In this document: positions 25,494-33,320 of the stretch, piece after piece
Position numbering within the stretch: position 1 is the stretch's first letter
Layout: the number at the start of each line of letters is the position of its first letter
NCBI GenBank assembly: GCA_016124845.1
Contig: WGMW01000038.1
Location: forward strand, 52,327-116,326
From: Flavobacteriales bacterium
Lineage (GTDB): Bacteria; Bacteroidota; Bacteroidia; UBA10329
DNA length: 64,000 nt
Direction: 5' to 3'
Position numbers and translations under genes: made by a program
Notes under the pieces: generated by a model
What the model saw: the letters and a program-made list of their open reading frames with translations, nothing else
Database searches by the model: none
Told to the model about the DNA's origin: nothing

Positions 25494-26276
25494 GTGAGGG
25501 ATCTCTTTTGGAGCGTTTTCCCTTTATTTCTCTATCTCTTTGTAAACTCCATAAACTGTTCCGGTCAAGCCCCAGGCTACATGGGACGCAAATTCCTCAT
25601 TACGGGTGATGTCAGTTTTTTCAATGCGCTCTTCAACCCGAACCACAACATGAACCAAGGGCTCAACACATTCAGTTTCAATGTGCGTTCCACCACCGAC
25701 CTCGATTACGTGATCGCCCGCAATGGGACCATCGGCCTCACGTTCGATGTGTTCACCACGGGAATGCAATACAAATGGCAGGACAAGAACTACGCGGATC
25801 TGCTGGTGCCGAACATCGATCCACGGTTCGATCATGCACGCCTTTTCGGTTACGGTTACGGCATCAACTACAAGGTTTTCCAGAATCCGAGCAAGGGCGG
25901 CATTGCGCCCGTGGGCAATTATGCCAAGTTCGACCTGATGCTATTGGATGTCCGTGTGCGCCCCGTGGATGACAACACCGATCAGGCGCATTCCTTTTCG
26001 CAGCGGTTCTTCACGCCTTCCATGTCCATCACATTCGGTCGTCAGCGCATTCTGTGGGATTTTCTCGTGCTACGGTCGGCCATTCAGATCGGATTTGTGC
26101 CGTTGGGTTTCACGCCTTATTTCCAAGGTCTTGACAACGGCATTGAACGCGGCACGCAGCAACAAGACCTCCGAGCCCATGCCGAAGCCCGCCTCATGAC
26201 CTACTACCTTCTCAATGTCAATTTCGGGGTGGGTTTTCTGTTGCCTTTCAGGAAGAGTTTCAAGCATCAGGAATAA
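25494..26276 (+). CDS. Secreted or outer-membrane protein of unknown function
   Basis: A 260-residue protein if translation begins at the GTG at 25494, which gives a good signal peptide (MRDLFWSVFPLFLYLFVNS). Open reading continues upstream to 25332 but passes through the dispersed repeat at 25424-25453, so the longer version is unlikely. The mature chain is rich in aromatic beta-strand pairs (YMGRKFLITGDVSFFN, FSFNVRSTTDLDYVIARNG, YGYGINYKVFQN, LRSAIQIGFVPLGFTPY), compatible with an outer-membrane barrel. No known family is recognised. The start is the weakest part of this call. Confidence 0.65.
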   Translation: MRDLFWSVFPLFLYLFVNSINCSGQAPGYMGRKFLITGDVSFFNALFNPNHNMNQGLNTFSFNVRSTTDLDYVIARNGTIGLTFDVFTTGMQYKWQDKNYADLLVPNIDPRFDHARLFGYGYGINYKVFQNPSKGGIAPVGNYAKFDLMLLDVRVRPVDDNTDQAHSFSQRFFTPSMSITFGRQRILWDFLVLRSAIQIGFVPLGFTPYFQGLDNGIERGTQQQDLRAHAEARLMTYYLLNVNFGVGFLLPFRKSFKHQE

Positions 26277-26289
26277 ACTATATCGAAAC

Positions 26290-27027
26290 ATGAAAGCATG
26301 GTTTATCTTTCTCCTGGTGTTCACCCACATTGGGGGAACTTGCCAAACCGTAAGAATAGACACGTTGCACTTGATAGGTTCACAGGAGTACAATTTCCTC
26401 GTCCGTGACAAATTGTATTACCCAATAATAAGGACAGGGAACGAAGAATTAGACTCTCTCCTAAATACTGACATCAAAGACAGATTCACGTACGAATCTT
26501 TTAAAGGGTTACCTGTAGAAACATCCATAGTTGAATGGTCAAAAGAACAAATCACGTTCACCGACTTTAAGGTGAGTTACAATGCTAATGGTATTCTTTC
26601 TTTCACTATCAATGCAGAAGGATGCGGAGCTTATTGTACGCAATGGACCGATTATTTCAATTACTCTACTGTAAAAGGAGTGGCACTGAGACTGACAGAC
26701 GTAATTGAGATAAGTCCCGAATTCGCTCAGGAATTGCAAGAGAATCGAAAGAATCAATTTGACAAGGCTAGATCGGACTTGACTGAACTGTTTGCCGATA
26801 CCAGTTTTGGTTTAGACACAATGTCTTACCATTGGGCCATGGAACAATATGATAATTGTGAGACGAGAATCGAATACGATGAATTTGTCCTGTACCCAAA
26901 CCATTTTGAATTAATTACTCCCTGTACATTACCACATGCGATAAGAAATCTTTCTCCTTCCATCCACCTTAGCTACCCATATGCCGATGTAACATTGCAG
27001 AAAGGGATAATGATAAAACGCAAGTAA
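26290..27027 (+). CDS. Secreted protein resembling DUF3298/RsiV-type families
   Basis: A 245-residue protein with a signal peptide (MKAWFIFLLVFTHIGGTCQ), starting at the ATG 26290. The YEFNVEGCGAYCTQWTDYFNYS-like region (here NAEGCGAYCTQWTDYFN), the segment FVLYPNHFELITPCTLPHA, and the LSYPYADV ending recall the DUF3298 fold, which binds lysozyme in RsiV, but similarity is weak by eye. The base composition is more A/T-rich and the codon use freer than in the flanking genes, which may indicate recent acquisition. It is convergent with the oxidoreductase gene. Confidence 0.6.
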   Translation: MKAWFIFLLVFTHIGGTCQTVRIDTLHLIGSQEYNFLVRDKLYYPIIRTGNEELDSLLNTDIKDRFTYESFKGLPVETSIVEWSKEQITFTDFKVSYNANGILSFTINAEGCGAYCTQWTDYFNYSTVKGVALRLTDVIEISPEFAQELQENRKNQFDKARSDLTELFADTSFGLDTMSYHWAMEQYDNCETRIEYDEFVLYPNHFELITPCTLPHAIRNLSPSIHLSYPYADVTLQKGIMIKRK

Positions 27028-27040
27028 GCGCTATGCTGGA

Positions 27041-28099
27041 TCAATTATCCTCAAACTGACTTCCACTCACCTCACAGATCAGGTCCTTACCGTAAACCAA
27101 ACTCGGTGTTTGCCAGCCAGTTTTGAAATTTCCTTGTAAAATCTGCTGCGCGATGTGAACGGATGTCATGGCCGTGAGCGTGTAGCCTTCCTGGGTTTTG
27201 ATGGTTGAGGTCAACGATTTTCCGCTCTTGTCGGTAACCGTTCCGATCAGATAAGTTGCAGCTTTTGCCCGTTGCTCATCCGTTGGACCTGCCTGACCTG
27301 CTTTGATCTTGGCGCGGGCACGGTTCTTCACAAATTCGGTGCGCATCAACCAACCGAACCATTTGCCCCATTTCATGCCATCAATCGCCTTCTTAGGCAA
27401 ACCCATATACACCGTGATATTCGGAATTCCCGTGCTGTAAAAAGCGGTGTAAACATCACCCCACGGAATGGTAACAGCCGTCATGTTCTTCGGGCCAAAA
27501 TCGAAGCGTTTCACATCATACGCATCTGAAACCTGTTTCAACTTTCCTTCTTTTCGGATGGTTCCGCCATAGCCCAGACCTTCCACAACCGTCAGGCTCG
27601 TTCCTCGCGAAGCCCCTCCAGTTCCGTAAAACGCCAACACCAGATCGTCCGCATCTTCCATGCGCGATTTCATGTGAGCGGCCAAACAATCGCTCGGCAC
27701 CACATCGAAACCTGTTCCAGGCAAAACCATCACACCAGCAGCTTTCGCCTGTTCATCATACTTTCTTGCCTGAGAGAAAACCGCAATCTCTCCCGTGATG
27801 TCCGTGTAATGAACCTTATTCCGAATGCACGCTTCCACCATCGGTTTGGATGTGTGAATGAACGGCCCGGCAGCATGTATCACCACCTTCGCGCCAGCGA
27901 GTAACTTGTCCAGATCATCGGCTTTCAGATCAGCCACTTGGTATGGCATTCCGTATTTTTCGGCAACAGGCTTCAGCTTGCTTTCATTCCGACCAGAAAG
28001 CAGCGGCTTGATTCCCAATTCCTGACAGCGTCTGACAATCAGTTCACCTGTATATCCGTACGCTCCGTAAACAATGATGTCTTTGTTTTCCATGCTCAT
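27041..28099 (-). CDS. Saccharopine dehydrogenase-like / trans-acting enoyl reductase family oxidoreductase
   Basis: A 352-residue protein with an N-terminal Rossmann fold, nucleotide loop VYGAYGYTGELIVRR (10-24), followed by LSGRNESKLKPVAEKYG and VVIHAAGPFIHTSKPMVEACI, the typical NAD(P)-binding half of the saccharopine-dehydrogenase-like superfamily. The C-terminal part (GGASRGTSLTVVEGLGYGG) fits the trans-acting enoyl reductase type found in many bacteria. The reaction cannot be named. Either ATG (28099 or 28093) is plausible. It is divergent from the ethanolamine permease-like gene, and a dispersed repeat lies in the gap. Confidence 0.87.
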   Translation of the reverse strand: MSMENKDIIVYGAYGYTGELIVRRCQELGIKPLLSGRNESKLKPVAEKYGMPYQVADLKADDLDKLLAGAKVVIHAAGPFIHTSKPMVEACIRNKVHYTDITGEIAVFSQARKYDEQAKAAGVMVLPGTGFDVVPSDCLAAHMKSRMEDADDLVLAFYGTGGASRGTSLTVVEGLGYGGTIRKEGKLKQVSDAYDVKRFDFGPKNMTAVTIPWGDVYTAFYSTGIPNITVYMGLPKKAIDGMKWGKWFGWLMRTEFVKNRARAKIKAGQAGPTDEQRAKAATYLIGTVTDKSGKSLTSTIKTQEGYTLTAMTSVHIAQQILQGNFKTGWQTPSLVYGKDLICEVSGSQFEDN

Positions 28100-28162
28100 T
28101 CCGTGTGTGGTTGCAATTTGTCTAAATTAGGCGGAATTCAAACCACATTCAAGTTGATTGTC

Positions 28163-28223
28163 ATGCTGAACTCGTTTCAGCATCTGCTGGAAATTGGTTT
28201 GAGACCCTGAAATAAATTCAGGG
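28163..28223. repeat. ATGCTGAA-type dispersed intergenic repeat, second copy
   Basis: Hairpins ATGCTGAA/TTCAGCAT (28163-28183) and CCCTGAA/TTCAGGG (28205-28223) inside TGTCATG ... GGTGACGA ends. The first hairpin is the same as at 17195-17215. Confidence 0.65.
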
Positions 28224-28242
28224 TGACGACTTAAACTGGTTT

Positions 28243-29598
28243 ATGGAGAATTCACCAAAATTAGAACGCACGCTTGGCCCTTTGATGCTTTGGGGATTGG
28301 GCGTTGGCTACGTCATCTCCGGCATGTATTTCGGTTGGAATCTTGGCTTGGCCGAAGGCGGAACCTTGGGCTTGGCGATTGCCACGTTCTTCATCGTTAT
28401 CATGTACGTCACGTTCACGTTCAGCTATACGGAACTGGCCTGTGCCATTCCGAAAGCGGGTGGCGCATTCGATTATGCTGATAGAGCGCTTGGCCGAAAC
28501 TGGGGTTTTCTGGGCGGTATGGCACAGATCATTGAGTTTGTGTTTGCTCCGCCAGCTATTGCTGCCGCGATTGGCGCATACTTCAATCTGTTCCTTAAAA
28601 CCGAACCCGTTTTTATTGAGATTGCTGGTGCGAGTATTGAAATCCCGTGGTTGGCGATTTTGGCCTATTTCTTCTTTACAGGATTGAACATTGCAGGTGT
28701 AAAAGCCGCAGCCACGTTCGAATTGATCATCACCATTCTGGCAGTTGCGGAACTGCTCATTTTCGCAGGAGTCACACTTCCAGAATTTGAGGTGGCAAAC
28801 CTCCAGCACAACGCTTTCCCGAATGGAATTCCAGGAATCTTTGCCGCCATTCCATTTGCCATTTGGTTCTTCCTGGCGATTGAAGGAGTCGCCAACGTGG
28901 CCGAGGAAACCAAGAACCCACAGAAGAATGTGCTTATCGGTTTCGGTTCGGCCATTCTCACGTTAGTGGTTCTGTGCATTCTCACATTTGCTTCGTCTGT
29001 TGGCGTGGCAGGTTGGGAAGCCATTGTTTACGATGCCGAAGGAAACATGTCAGACAGTCCGCTGCCGTTGGCCATAGGCCATGTGGTCGGACAATCAGGT
29101 GTTTGGTATCATCTCATCATTTCCATTGGGCTGGTCGGTTTGATCGCCTCTTTTCACGGAATCATTCTCGCATCAGGCCGTGCCACGTATGAATTTGGAA
29201 GAATGAACCTTGCGCCAAAAGCGTTAGGGAAAGTGCATTCCAAGTTCAAAACCCCGGCCAACGCCCTCATCTTCAACATGGTCATTGGCATTATTGCCTT
29301 GATGACAGGAAAGACTGGAGAGATCATCACTATTGCGTGTTTCGGAGCATTGGCACTGTACATCATTTCCATGGTCTCATTCTTCGTGCTACGCAAGAAC
29401 GAACCCGACATGGAACGGCCATTCCGTGTTCCGCTCTACCCTATTTTTCCTGCTTTGGCGTTGATCATTGCCAGCATTTCGATGGTGGCCATGAGTTACT
29501 ACAACTTGCAACTGGCGCTCATTTTCTTGGCGATCTTAGCAGGATCATTCACAGCATACAAACTCGCTTATCGGAAATCCGAAATTCGAAAGAGTTGA
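28243..29598 (+). CDS. Ethanolamine permease-like APC-superfamily transporter
   Basis: A 451-residue inner-membrane transporter with about twelve TM segments. The N-terminus LGPLMLWGLGVGYVISGMYFGWNLGL and the segment GIFAAIPFAIWFFLAIEGVANVAEETKNPQKN are typical of the ethanolamine permease group within the amino acid-polyamine-organocation superfamily. It probably imports ethanolamine or a related amine with protons. The next gene encodes a glutamine-synthetase-like ligase, which supports an amine-catabolic role. No eut microcompartment or ammonia-lyase genes are present in the window, so imported ethanolamine would need another route. Confidence 0.88.
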   Translation: MENSPKLERTLGPLMLWGLGVGYVISGMYFGWNLGLAEGGTLGLAIATFFIVIMYVTFTFSYTELACAIPKAGGAFDYADRALGRNWGFLGGMAQIIEFVFAPPAIAAAIGAYFNLFLKTEPVFIEIAGASIEIPWLAILAYFFFTGLNIAGVKAAATFELIITILAVAELLIFAGVTLPEFEVANLQHNAFPNGIPGIFAAIPFAIWFFLAIEGVANVAEETKNPQKNVLIGFGSAILTLVVLCILTFASSVGVAGWEAIVYDAEGNMSDSPLPLAIGHVVGQSGVWYHLIISIGLVGLIASFHGIILASGRATYEFGRMNLAPKALGKVHSKFKTPANALIFNMVIGIIALMTGKTGEIITIACFGALALYIISMVSFFVLRKNEPDMERPFRVPLYPIFPALALIIASISMVAMSYYNLQLALIFLAILAGSFTAYKLAYRKSEIRKS

Positions 29599-29654
29599 TG
29601 GAGTTGATGGAGTTGACGAAGTTTGTAAAGTTCAAAACCACAATACATTTTATC

Positions 29655-29738
29655 GCCACAGATGCACAGATTAACACTGATTTTCACTGAAATAATTTCA
29701 ATCTGTGTTCCTTCTGTGAAAATCCGTGCATCTGTGGC
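29655..29738. repeat. GCCACAGATGCAC...GTGCATCTGTGGC inverted repeat
   Basis: Left arm GCCACAGATGCACAGATT (29655-29672) pairs with AATCCGTGCATCTGTGGC (29721-29738) with one mismatch. Inside are TTTTCAC/GTGAAAA. Just upstream, GAGTTGATG is repeated in tandem (29597-29620). It occupies the gap between the permease and ligase genes. Confidence 0.7.
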
Positions 29739-29767
29739 TAATTCATGTCAATAATCATTAATCAAAA

Positions 29768-31135
29768 ATGAACGAAAAGGAACTATCTCGCGAACACATT
29801 CTGAACGAGGTTCGCAACTCAGATCACAATAAGGTGAAACTTGCCATTACAGACATTGATGGCGTTTTGCGTGGCAAACTGATGCGCAAGGAAAAGTTCC
29901 TCTCGGCCGTTGAAAGCGGCTTCGGTTTCTGCGATGTGGTCTTCGGTTGGGACAGTTCAGACGTAGCTTACGACAATGCCACTTACACGGGTTGGCACAC
30001 AGGTTACCCTGATGCGCAAGCGCGAATTGACCTGAGCACTTTCCGCCAAGTTCCGTGGGACAATGACGTGCCGTTCTTCTTGGCAGATTTTGTGAATGAA
30101 AAGGAAGGCCCATTGGGAGTTTGCCCGCGAAGCCTACTCAAAACCGTCAAAGCAAAATCGGAGAAAATGGGCTTCCGACCATTCTTCTCGCAGGAGTTTG
30201 AGTGGTTCAATTTCCGTGAAGATGCTGACAGCCTTCGCGACATCGATTTCGTGAAACCACAACCGCTGACCCCAGGTATGTTCGGATATTCCATTCTGCG
30301 CAGCTCGCAGGAAAAGGAATTCTTCAACGACCTGTTTGAATACTTGGATGAGTTTGATGTTCCGCTGGAAGGCTTGCACACCGAAACGGGGCCAGGCGTT
30401 TATGAAGCGGCCATTCTTTACGGAGACATTCTGAAAGCTGCCGACCGTGCGGTACTGTTCAAAGCCAGCGTAAAGGAAATTGCGCATCTGCACGGCATCA
30501 TGCCAACATTCATGGCCAAGATCAGCCCAAACCTGCCTGGTTGTAGCGGTCACATTCACCAAAGCCTTTGGGATGAAAAAGTGAACCTCTTCCATGATGC
30601 TAAGGGCAACAAGAGCATGAGCAAGTTGATGGAAAGCTATATGGCGGGACAATTGGCCTGTTTGCCGTTCATTCTGCCCATGATCGCTCCGACCATAAAC
30701 AGCTACAAACGCTTGGTTGAAGGTGCTTGGGCTCCGACCACGCTTACATGGGCAGCCGATAACAGAACGGTTGCTTTGCGTGCACTTCCTGGCGGAGAAA
30801 AATCCTGCCGATTGGAAACGCGTGTGGTTGGTTCAGATACCAATCCTTACATCGCGATGAGTGCTTGTCTTGCCGCAGGATTGTACGGCATTGAGAAAAA
30901 CCTGAAACTTCAGGTGCCAGAAACCATCGGCAACGGCTACCGCGACAATGGCGCTGGCACGCTTCCCAAAAACCTTTGGGATGCCACGCAGCAAATGAAG
31001 AACTCAGACATTCCGAAAGAGCTTTTCGGTGAGGAATTCGTGAATCACTTCGTTGCTACCCGCGAGTGGGAATGGCGCGAATTCTCGAAAGCCGTTACCG
31101 ATTGGGAAACCAAAAGATATTTTGAGATTATTTGA
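29768..31135 (+). CDS. Glutamine synthetase-like gamma-glutamyl-amine ligase
   Basis: A 455-residue member of the glutamine synthetase fold. Core motifs: FFSQEFEWFNF, the TETGPGVYEA segment with metal-binding glutamates, GCSGHIHQSLWD (HxH-type metal/ATP site), WAADNRTVALR and CRLETRVVGSDTNPY. The N-terminal TDIDGVLRGKLMRKEKF replaces the normal beta-grasp start of true GlnA and is typical of the gamma-glutamylpolyamine/GlnA3-GlnA4-like branch. I infer ATP-dependent gamma-glutamylation of an amine, with ethanolamine the best guess because the permease precedes it. Its last 11 codons recur at 32263-32298 as a fragment. Start ATG 29768, preceded by a repeat-rich gap. Confidence 0.85.
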   Translation: MNEKELSREHILNEVRNSDHNKVKLAITDIDGVLRGKLMRKEKFLSAVESGFGFCDVVFGWDSSDVAYDNATYTGWHTGYPDAQARIDLSTFRQVPWDNDVPFFLADFVNEKEGPLGVCPRSLLKTVKAKSEKMGFRPFFSQEFEWFNFREDADSLRDIDFVKPQPLTPGMFGYSILRSSQEKEFFNDLFEYLDEFDVPLEGLHTETGPGVYEAAILYGDILKAADRAVLFKASVKEIAHLHGIMPTFMAKISPNLPGCSGHIHQSLWDEKVNLFHDAKGNKSMSKLMESYMAGQLACLPFILPMIAPTINSYKRLVEGAWAPTTLTWAADNRTVALRALPGGEKSCRLETRVVGSDTNPYIAMSACLAAGLYGIEKNLKLQVPETIGNGYRDNGAGTLPKNLWDATQQMKNSDIPKELFGEEFVNHFVATREWEWREFSKAVTDWETKRYFEII

Positions 31136-31136
31136 T

Positions 31137-31553
31137 GTGAACGAAAAAAAGGAGCCAGTCAACGAAAGAACTGTTCGCCTGTGGACGAGCAACAGCCTAA
31201 CGGAAGCGCATCTAATTAAAGCGAGGTTAACTGAAGCTGGAATAGATTGCTTCTTAACGAATGAACATTTCACGAGCCTATTGCCAAGTCACAATGGCAT
31301 TTTAGGATCTGGAATACAGATTATCATCAACGAAAAAGACCATGAGGCAAGTTCTCTTGTGATTGAAGATATTTTGAAACCAGAGAAAGTTGACAAAGTA
31401 TGTCCAAACTGTGGCTCTAAGAATATTGACATTGGCTATGGCAAACGAAAAAAGCTCTACGCTCCACTGATGTTTTTCTCAATTGCTTTCGGAATACCGT
31501 TGGGAAATTTGACACCAAACTATTTCTGTAAGGATTGTAAAAGTGATGTTTAA
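31137..31553 (+). CDS. DUF2007-like protein with zinc ribbon and TM segment
   Basis: A 138-residue protein; the best start is the GTG at 31137, immediately after the ligase stop. Residues about 12-85 (VRLWTSNSLTEAHLIKARL, EAGIDCFLTNEH, GIQIIINEKDHEASSLVIED) match the DUF2007 putative signal-transducing fold. A zinc ribbon follows (CPNCGSKN ... CKDCKSD) with a hydrophobic stretch between the Cys pairs (LYAPLMFFSIAFGIPLGN). This gene is the cargo of the first repeated unit, lying between the ligase tail and a truncated thioesterase head. Its function is unknown. Confidence 0.78.
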   Translation: MNEKKEPVNERTVRLWTSNSLTEAHLIKARLTEAGIDCFLTNEHFTSLLPSHNGILGSGIQIIINEKDHEASSLVIEDILKPEKVDKVCPNCGSKNIDIGYGKRKKLYAPLMFFSIAFGIPLGNLTPNYFCKDCKSDV

Positions 31554-31554
31554 A

Positions 31555-31613
31555 TATTTTCCACTTCAATTCCCTGATTACAAAACCAAGGCTCGACAAA
31601 TCTTTGCTTCGCA
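31555..31613 (+). pseudogene. Truncated 5' fragment of the thioesterase gene, first copy
   Basis: Codons read YFPLQFPDYK followed by TKARQIFASQ, matching codons 2-21 of the intact gene at 33321 (HFQAQFPDYK, SKVEQSFASQ); by hand alignment 46 of 60 bases agree. The start codon is lost and the match stops at codon 21, where the shared leader begins. The nearest gene is the toxin-antitoxin pair downstream. Confidence 0.8.
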
Positions 31614-31657
31614 ACTAACCTCCGCAAACCCCGTTCTTTAGCTGTATCTTTAGAATC
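31611..31657 (+). repeat. Shared ~50 bp leader, first copy, with -7 box
   Basis: From GCAACTAACC to the ATG at 31658, this is the same as 32641-32687 with 3 differences in 50 bases by hand. It contains GTATCTTTAGAATC, where TATCTTTA (31645-31652) is a near-consensus -7 box five bases before the ATG, so the transcript may be leaderless. Confidence 0.75.
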
Positions 31658-31888
31658 ATGAACACACGAATTGAACGAATCACGATCGACCCTGAGATCT
31701 GCCACGGCAAACCCGTAGTTCGGGGTATGCGTTGGCCCGTGGAAGTGGTGTTGGACCTGCTCGGTTCTGGAATGACCGAACAGGAAATCCTATCAGACCA
31801 TCCTGAACTTGAAAAGGAGGACCTTCAAGCATGCATCCAATTCGCGCGGCTATCGGTTTCCGGTGAAAATCTCAGACCAACAGGATAG
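31658..31888 (+). CDS. DUF433 family antitoxin
   Basis: A 76-residue protein, the usual length for DUF433. Motifs: RITIDPEICHGKPVVRGMRWPVEVVLDLL and the helical MTEQEILSDHPELEKEDLQACIQFA, as in DUF433 antitoxins with a winged or ribbon-like DNA-binding fold. It is 8 bases before a DUF5615 PIN-like gene, the standard pairing of this type II toxin-antitoxin-like system. It is under the shared leader. Confidence 0.9.
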   Translation: MNTRIERITIDPEICHGKPVVRGMRWPVEVVLDLLGSGMTEQEILSDHPELEKEDLQACIQFARLSVSGENLRPTG

Positions 31889-31896
31889 TCTGATAC

Positions 31897-32259
31897 ATGA
31901 GGTTTCTGTGCGATGTGCATATTCCGATGCGGCTTTCCAAGCATATCGTTAAGCTTGGTTTCGAATGTCAACATGTAAATAACGTCTTGGAAGGTTATCA
32001 CACAAAGGATAGGGACATTGCAGATTATTGTGACGCAAGCAGACTCATTTTGATTACAAAAGACCGCGATTTCAAGAACAGTTATCTTCTGAAGCAAACA
32101 CCTTCAAAACTCATCAAAATCAACCTCGGCAATGTTTCAAGCAACAGGTTGATCGATATGATGGACGAGAATATTCAGCAGATCAATTCTGTACATGAGA
32201 AATTCAGAGAATTCATGATTGAAATGGAAACAGACGGAACAATCACCGTGACAATCTAA
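31897..32259 (+). CDS. DUF5615 PIN-like toxin
   Basis: A 120-residue predicted ribonuclease of the PIN-like DUF5615 family. Acidic metal-binding residues are in FLCDVHIP (Asp6), the segment TKDRDIADYC and the signature ILITKDRDF. It is the partner of the upstream DUF433 gene; together they form a type II-like toxin-antitoxin pair. The stop at 32257-32259 is directly followed by the fragment of the ligase tail. RNA target is unknown. Confidence 0.88.
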   Translation: MRFLCDVHIPMRLSKHIVKLGFECQHVNNVLEGYHTKDRDIADYCDASRLILITKDRDFKNSYLLKQTPSKLIKINLGNVSSNRLIDMMDENIQQINSVHEKFREFMIEMETDGTITVTI

Positions 32260-32262
32260 ATG

Positions 32263-32298
32263 AATTGGGAAACCAAGAGGTGTTTTGAAATCATATAA
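32263..32298 (+). pseudogene. Fragment of the ligase 3' end
   Basis: Codons read NWETKRCFEII then stop, against DWETKRYFEII stop at the end of the intact ligase gene (31103-31135). Most differences are synonymous (for example AAG/AAA, AGG/AGA, GAA/GAG), so the fragment derives from a divergent homologous locus and not from a recent local copy. It opens the second repeated unit. Confidence 0.8.
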
Positions 32299-32578
32299 TA
32301 ACTCAACCGTATTGAAGAGCCCTTGGTACAAACCAACCGTTTTAAATGTAGCAACAGGTGTTTGTCTAATCTGGTTAGTTGCCTACTCAGTTGGCTCTTA
32401 TGATTCATTGGTCGCTGATGAGGCTTGGGGCATGACATGGGTAATCTCCGTTGTCCCATTTCTTGCCATCTGCTTGGCCGTAGACTACTTTTTTCAGGTA
32501 CTGATTAAATCCTCCATAACGGTAAATCTTATTGGTGCAACCGTGATTCTAATTTTAATCGTTCTATTTTTCATTTGA
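32285..32578 (+). CDS. Small membrane protein, cargo of the second repeated unit
   Basis: A 97-residue protein with three predicted TM helices (VLNVATGVCLIWLVAYSVG, WVISVVPFLAICLAVDYFF, VNLIGATVILILIVLFFI). The only start in frame near the front is TTG at 32285, inside the ligase-tail fragment, so the start is uncertain. It is in the same relative position as the DUF2007 gene in the first unit. No family is recognised. Confidence 0.6.
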   Translation: MKSYNNSTVLKSPWYKPTVLNVATGVCLIWLVAYSVGSYDSLVADEAWGMTWVISVVPFLAICLAVDYFFQVLIKSSITVNLIGATVILILIVLFFI

Positions 32579-32581
32579 AAA

Positions 32582-32643
32582 ATGCATTTCCAAGCCCAAT
32601 TCCCTGATTTCAAGAACAAGGTCGAAAAGAGTTTTGCCGCGCA
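32582..32643 (+). pseudogene. Truncated 5' fragment of the thioesterase gene, second copy
   Basis: Reads MHFQAQFPDFKNKVEKSFAAQ, matching the first 21 codons of the intact gene at 33321 (52 of 60 bases after the ATG agree by hand). The start codon is kept, but the frame then enters the shared leader and stops within it. Confidence 0.82.
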
Positions 32644-32687
32644 ACTAACCTCTACAATCCCCGTTCTTTAGCTGTATCTTTAGAATC
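32641..32687 (+). repeat. Shared ~50 bp leader, second copy, with -7 box
   Basis: Same segment as at 31611-31657 but in front of a different gene pair. TATCTTTA (32675-32682) lies five bases before the ATG at 32688. Confidence 0.75.
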
Positions 32688-32942
32688 ATGGAAACCATCC
32701 GTATTGACATTCTGAACCCAAAGGCCAAGAAACTGCTGAAAGACCTGATGGATCTGAAACTGATCCGTATTTCAGAGGAAGGTTCATCCACAGAAAACAC
32801 GGTGAAGGAGCCTTCATCAGCATATCGTGGAAAAGAGGTCAAGGCCATTTTGGACGAACTGGCAAAGAAGCATGGATTTTCGGACATCGAAGACCCAACT
32901 GACTGGCAGCGCAATGAGCGGAAAGACCGCAAATTCGACTGA
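32688..32942 (+). CDS. Small antitoxin-like protein (VapB role)
   Basis: An 84-residue protein beginning METIRIDILNPKAKKLLKDL, the type of N-terminus found in antitoxins partnered with PIN toxins in Bacteroidota, with a disordered C-terminal half (NTVKEPSSAYRGKEVKA; DPTDWQRNERKDRKFD) that would bind the toxin. It starts right after the second shared leader and 5 bases separate it from the PIN gene. Antitoxin role is inferred from size and neighbour. Confidence 0.75.
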   Translation: METIRIDILNPKAKKLLKDLMDLKLIRISEEGSSTENTVKEPSSAYRGKEVKAILDELAKKHGFSDIEDPTDWQRNERKDRKFD

Positions 32943-32947
32943 CCGAC

Positions 32948-33313
32948 ATGTTCCTGCTCGATACCAACATTATCATTTACGCCTGCCGACCGCAACATGA
33001 AGGGCTCCGTGATCTGATCGGTCAAAATGCATCGGTCGTTTCGGTCATAAGTAAGATCGAAGCTTTGGGCTATCATAAACTCAAAATGCAGGAAAAGTTG
33101 TTGCTCGAACGTTTGTTCCAACAGTTTGAAATTATCGACCTGACAGATGAAATCGCTTCACGCGCCATCAAACTCCGCCAGAAAAAACGGTTGTCATTGG
33201 GCGATGCCATCATTGCGGCAACCGCTTTGGAGAACGACCTATCTCTAATGACGCACAACACGGTTGACTTCAGGAACATCAACGAACTCAGGTTGCATGA
33301 CCCGATTGAATGA
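32948..33313 (+). CDS. PIN-domain toxin, VapC-like
   Basis: A 121-residue PIN ribonuclease: FLLDTNIIIYACRP carries the first acidic residue (Asp5), VVSVISKIEALGY the second (Glu38), and LSLGDAIIAATALEND the third. These four acids bind the metal in VapC-type tRNA or rRNA nucleases. It follows an antitoxin-like gene. The stop is 7 bases before the intact thioesterase start, and the end LRLHDPIE shows no truncation. Confidence 0.9.
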   Translation: MFLLDTNIIIYACRPQHEGLRDLIGQNASVVSVISKIEALGYHKLKMQEKLLLERLFQQFEIIDLTDEIASRAIKLRQKKRLSLGDAIIAATALENDLSLMTHNTVDFRNINELRLHDPIE

Positions 33314-33320
33314 TCCCATT

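Noticed and set aside
31137..33320. Defence island or integron
   Set aside because: The gene pairs are toxin-antitoxin-like, but no integrase, attC-like site or known defence gene is visible; a cassette-like origin is only proposed as a finding.
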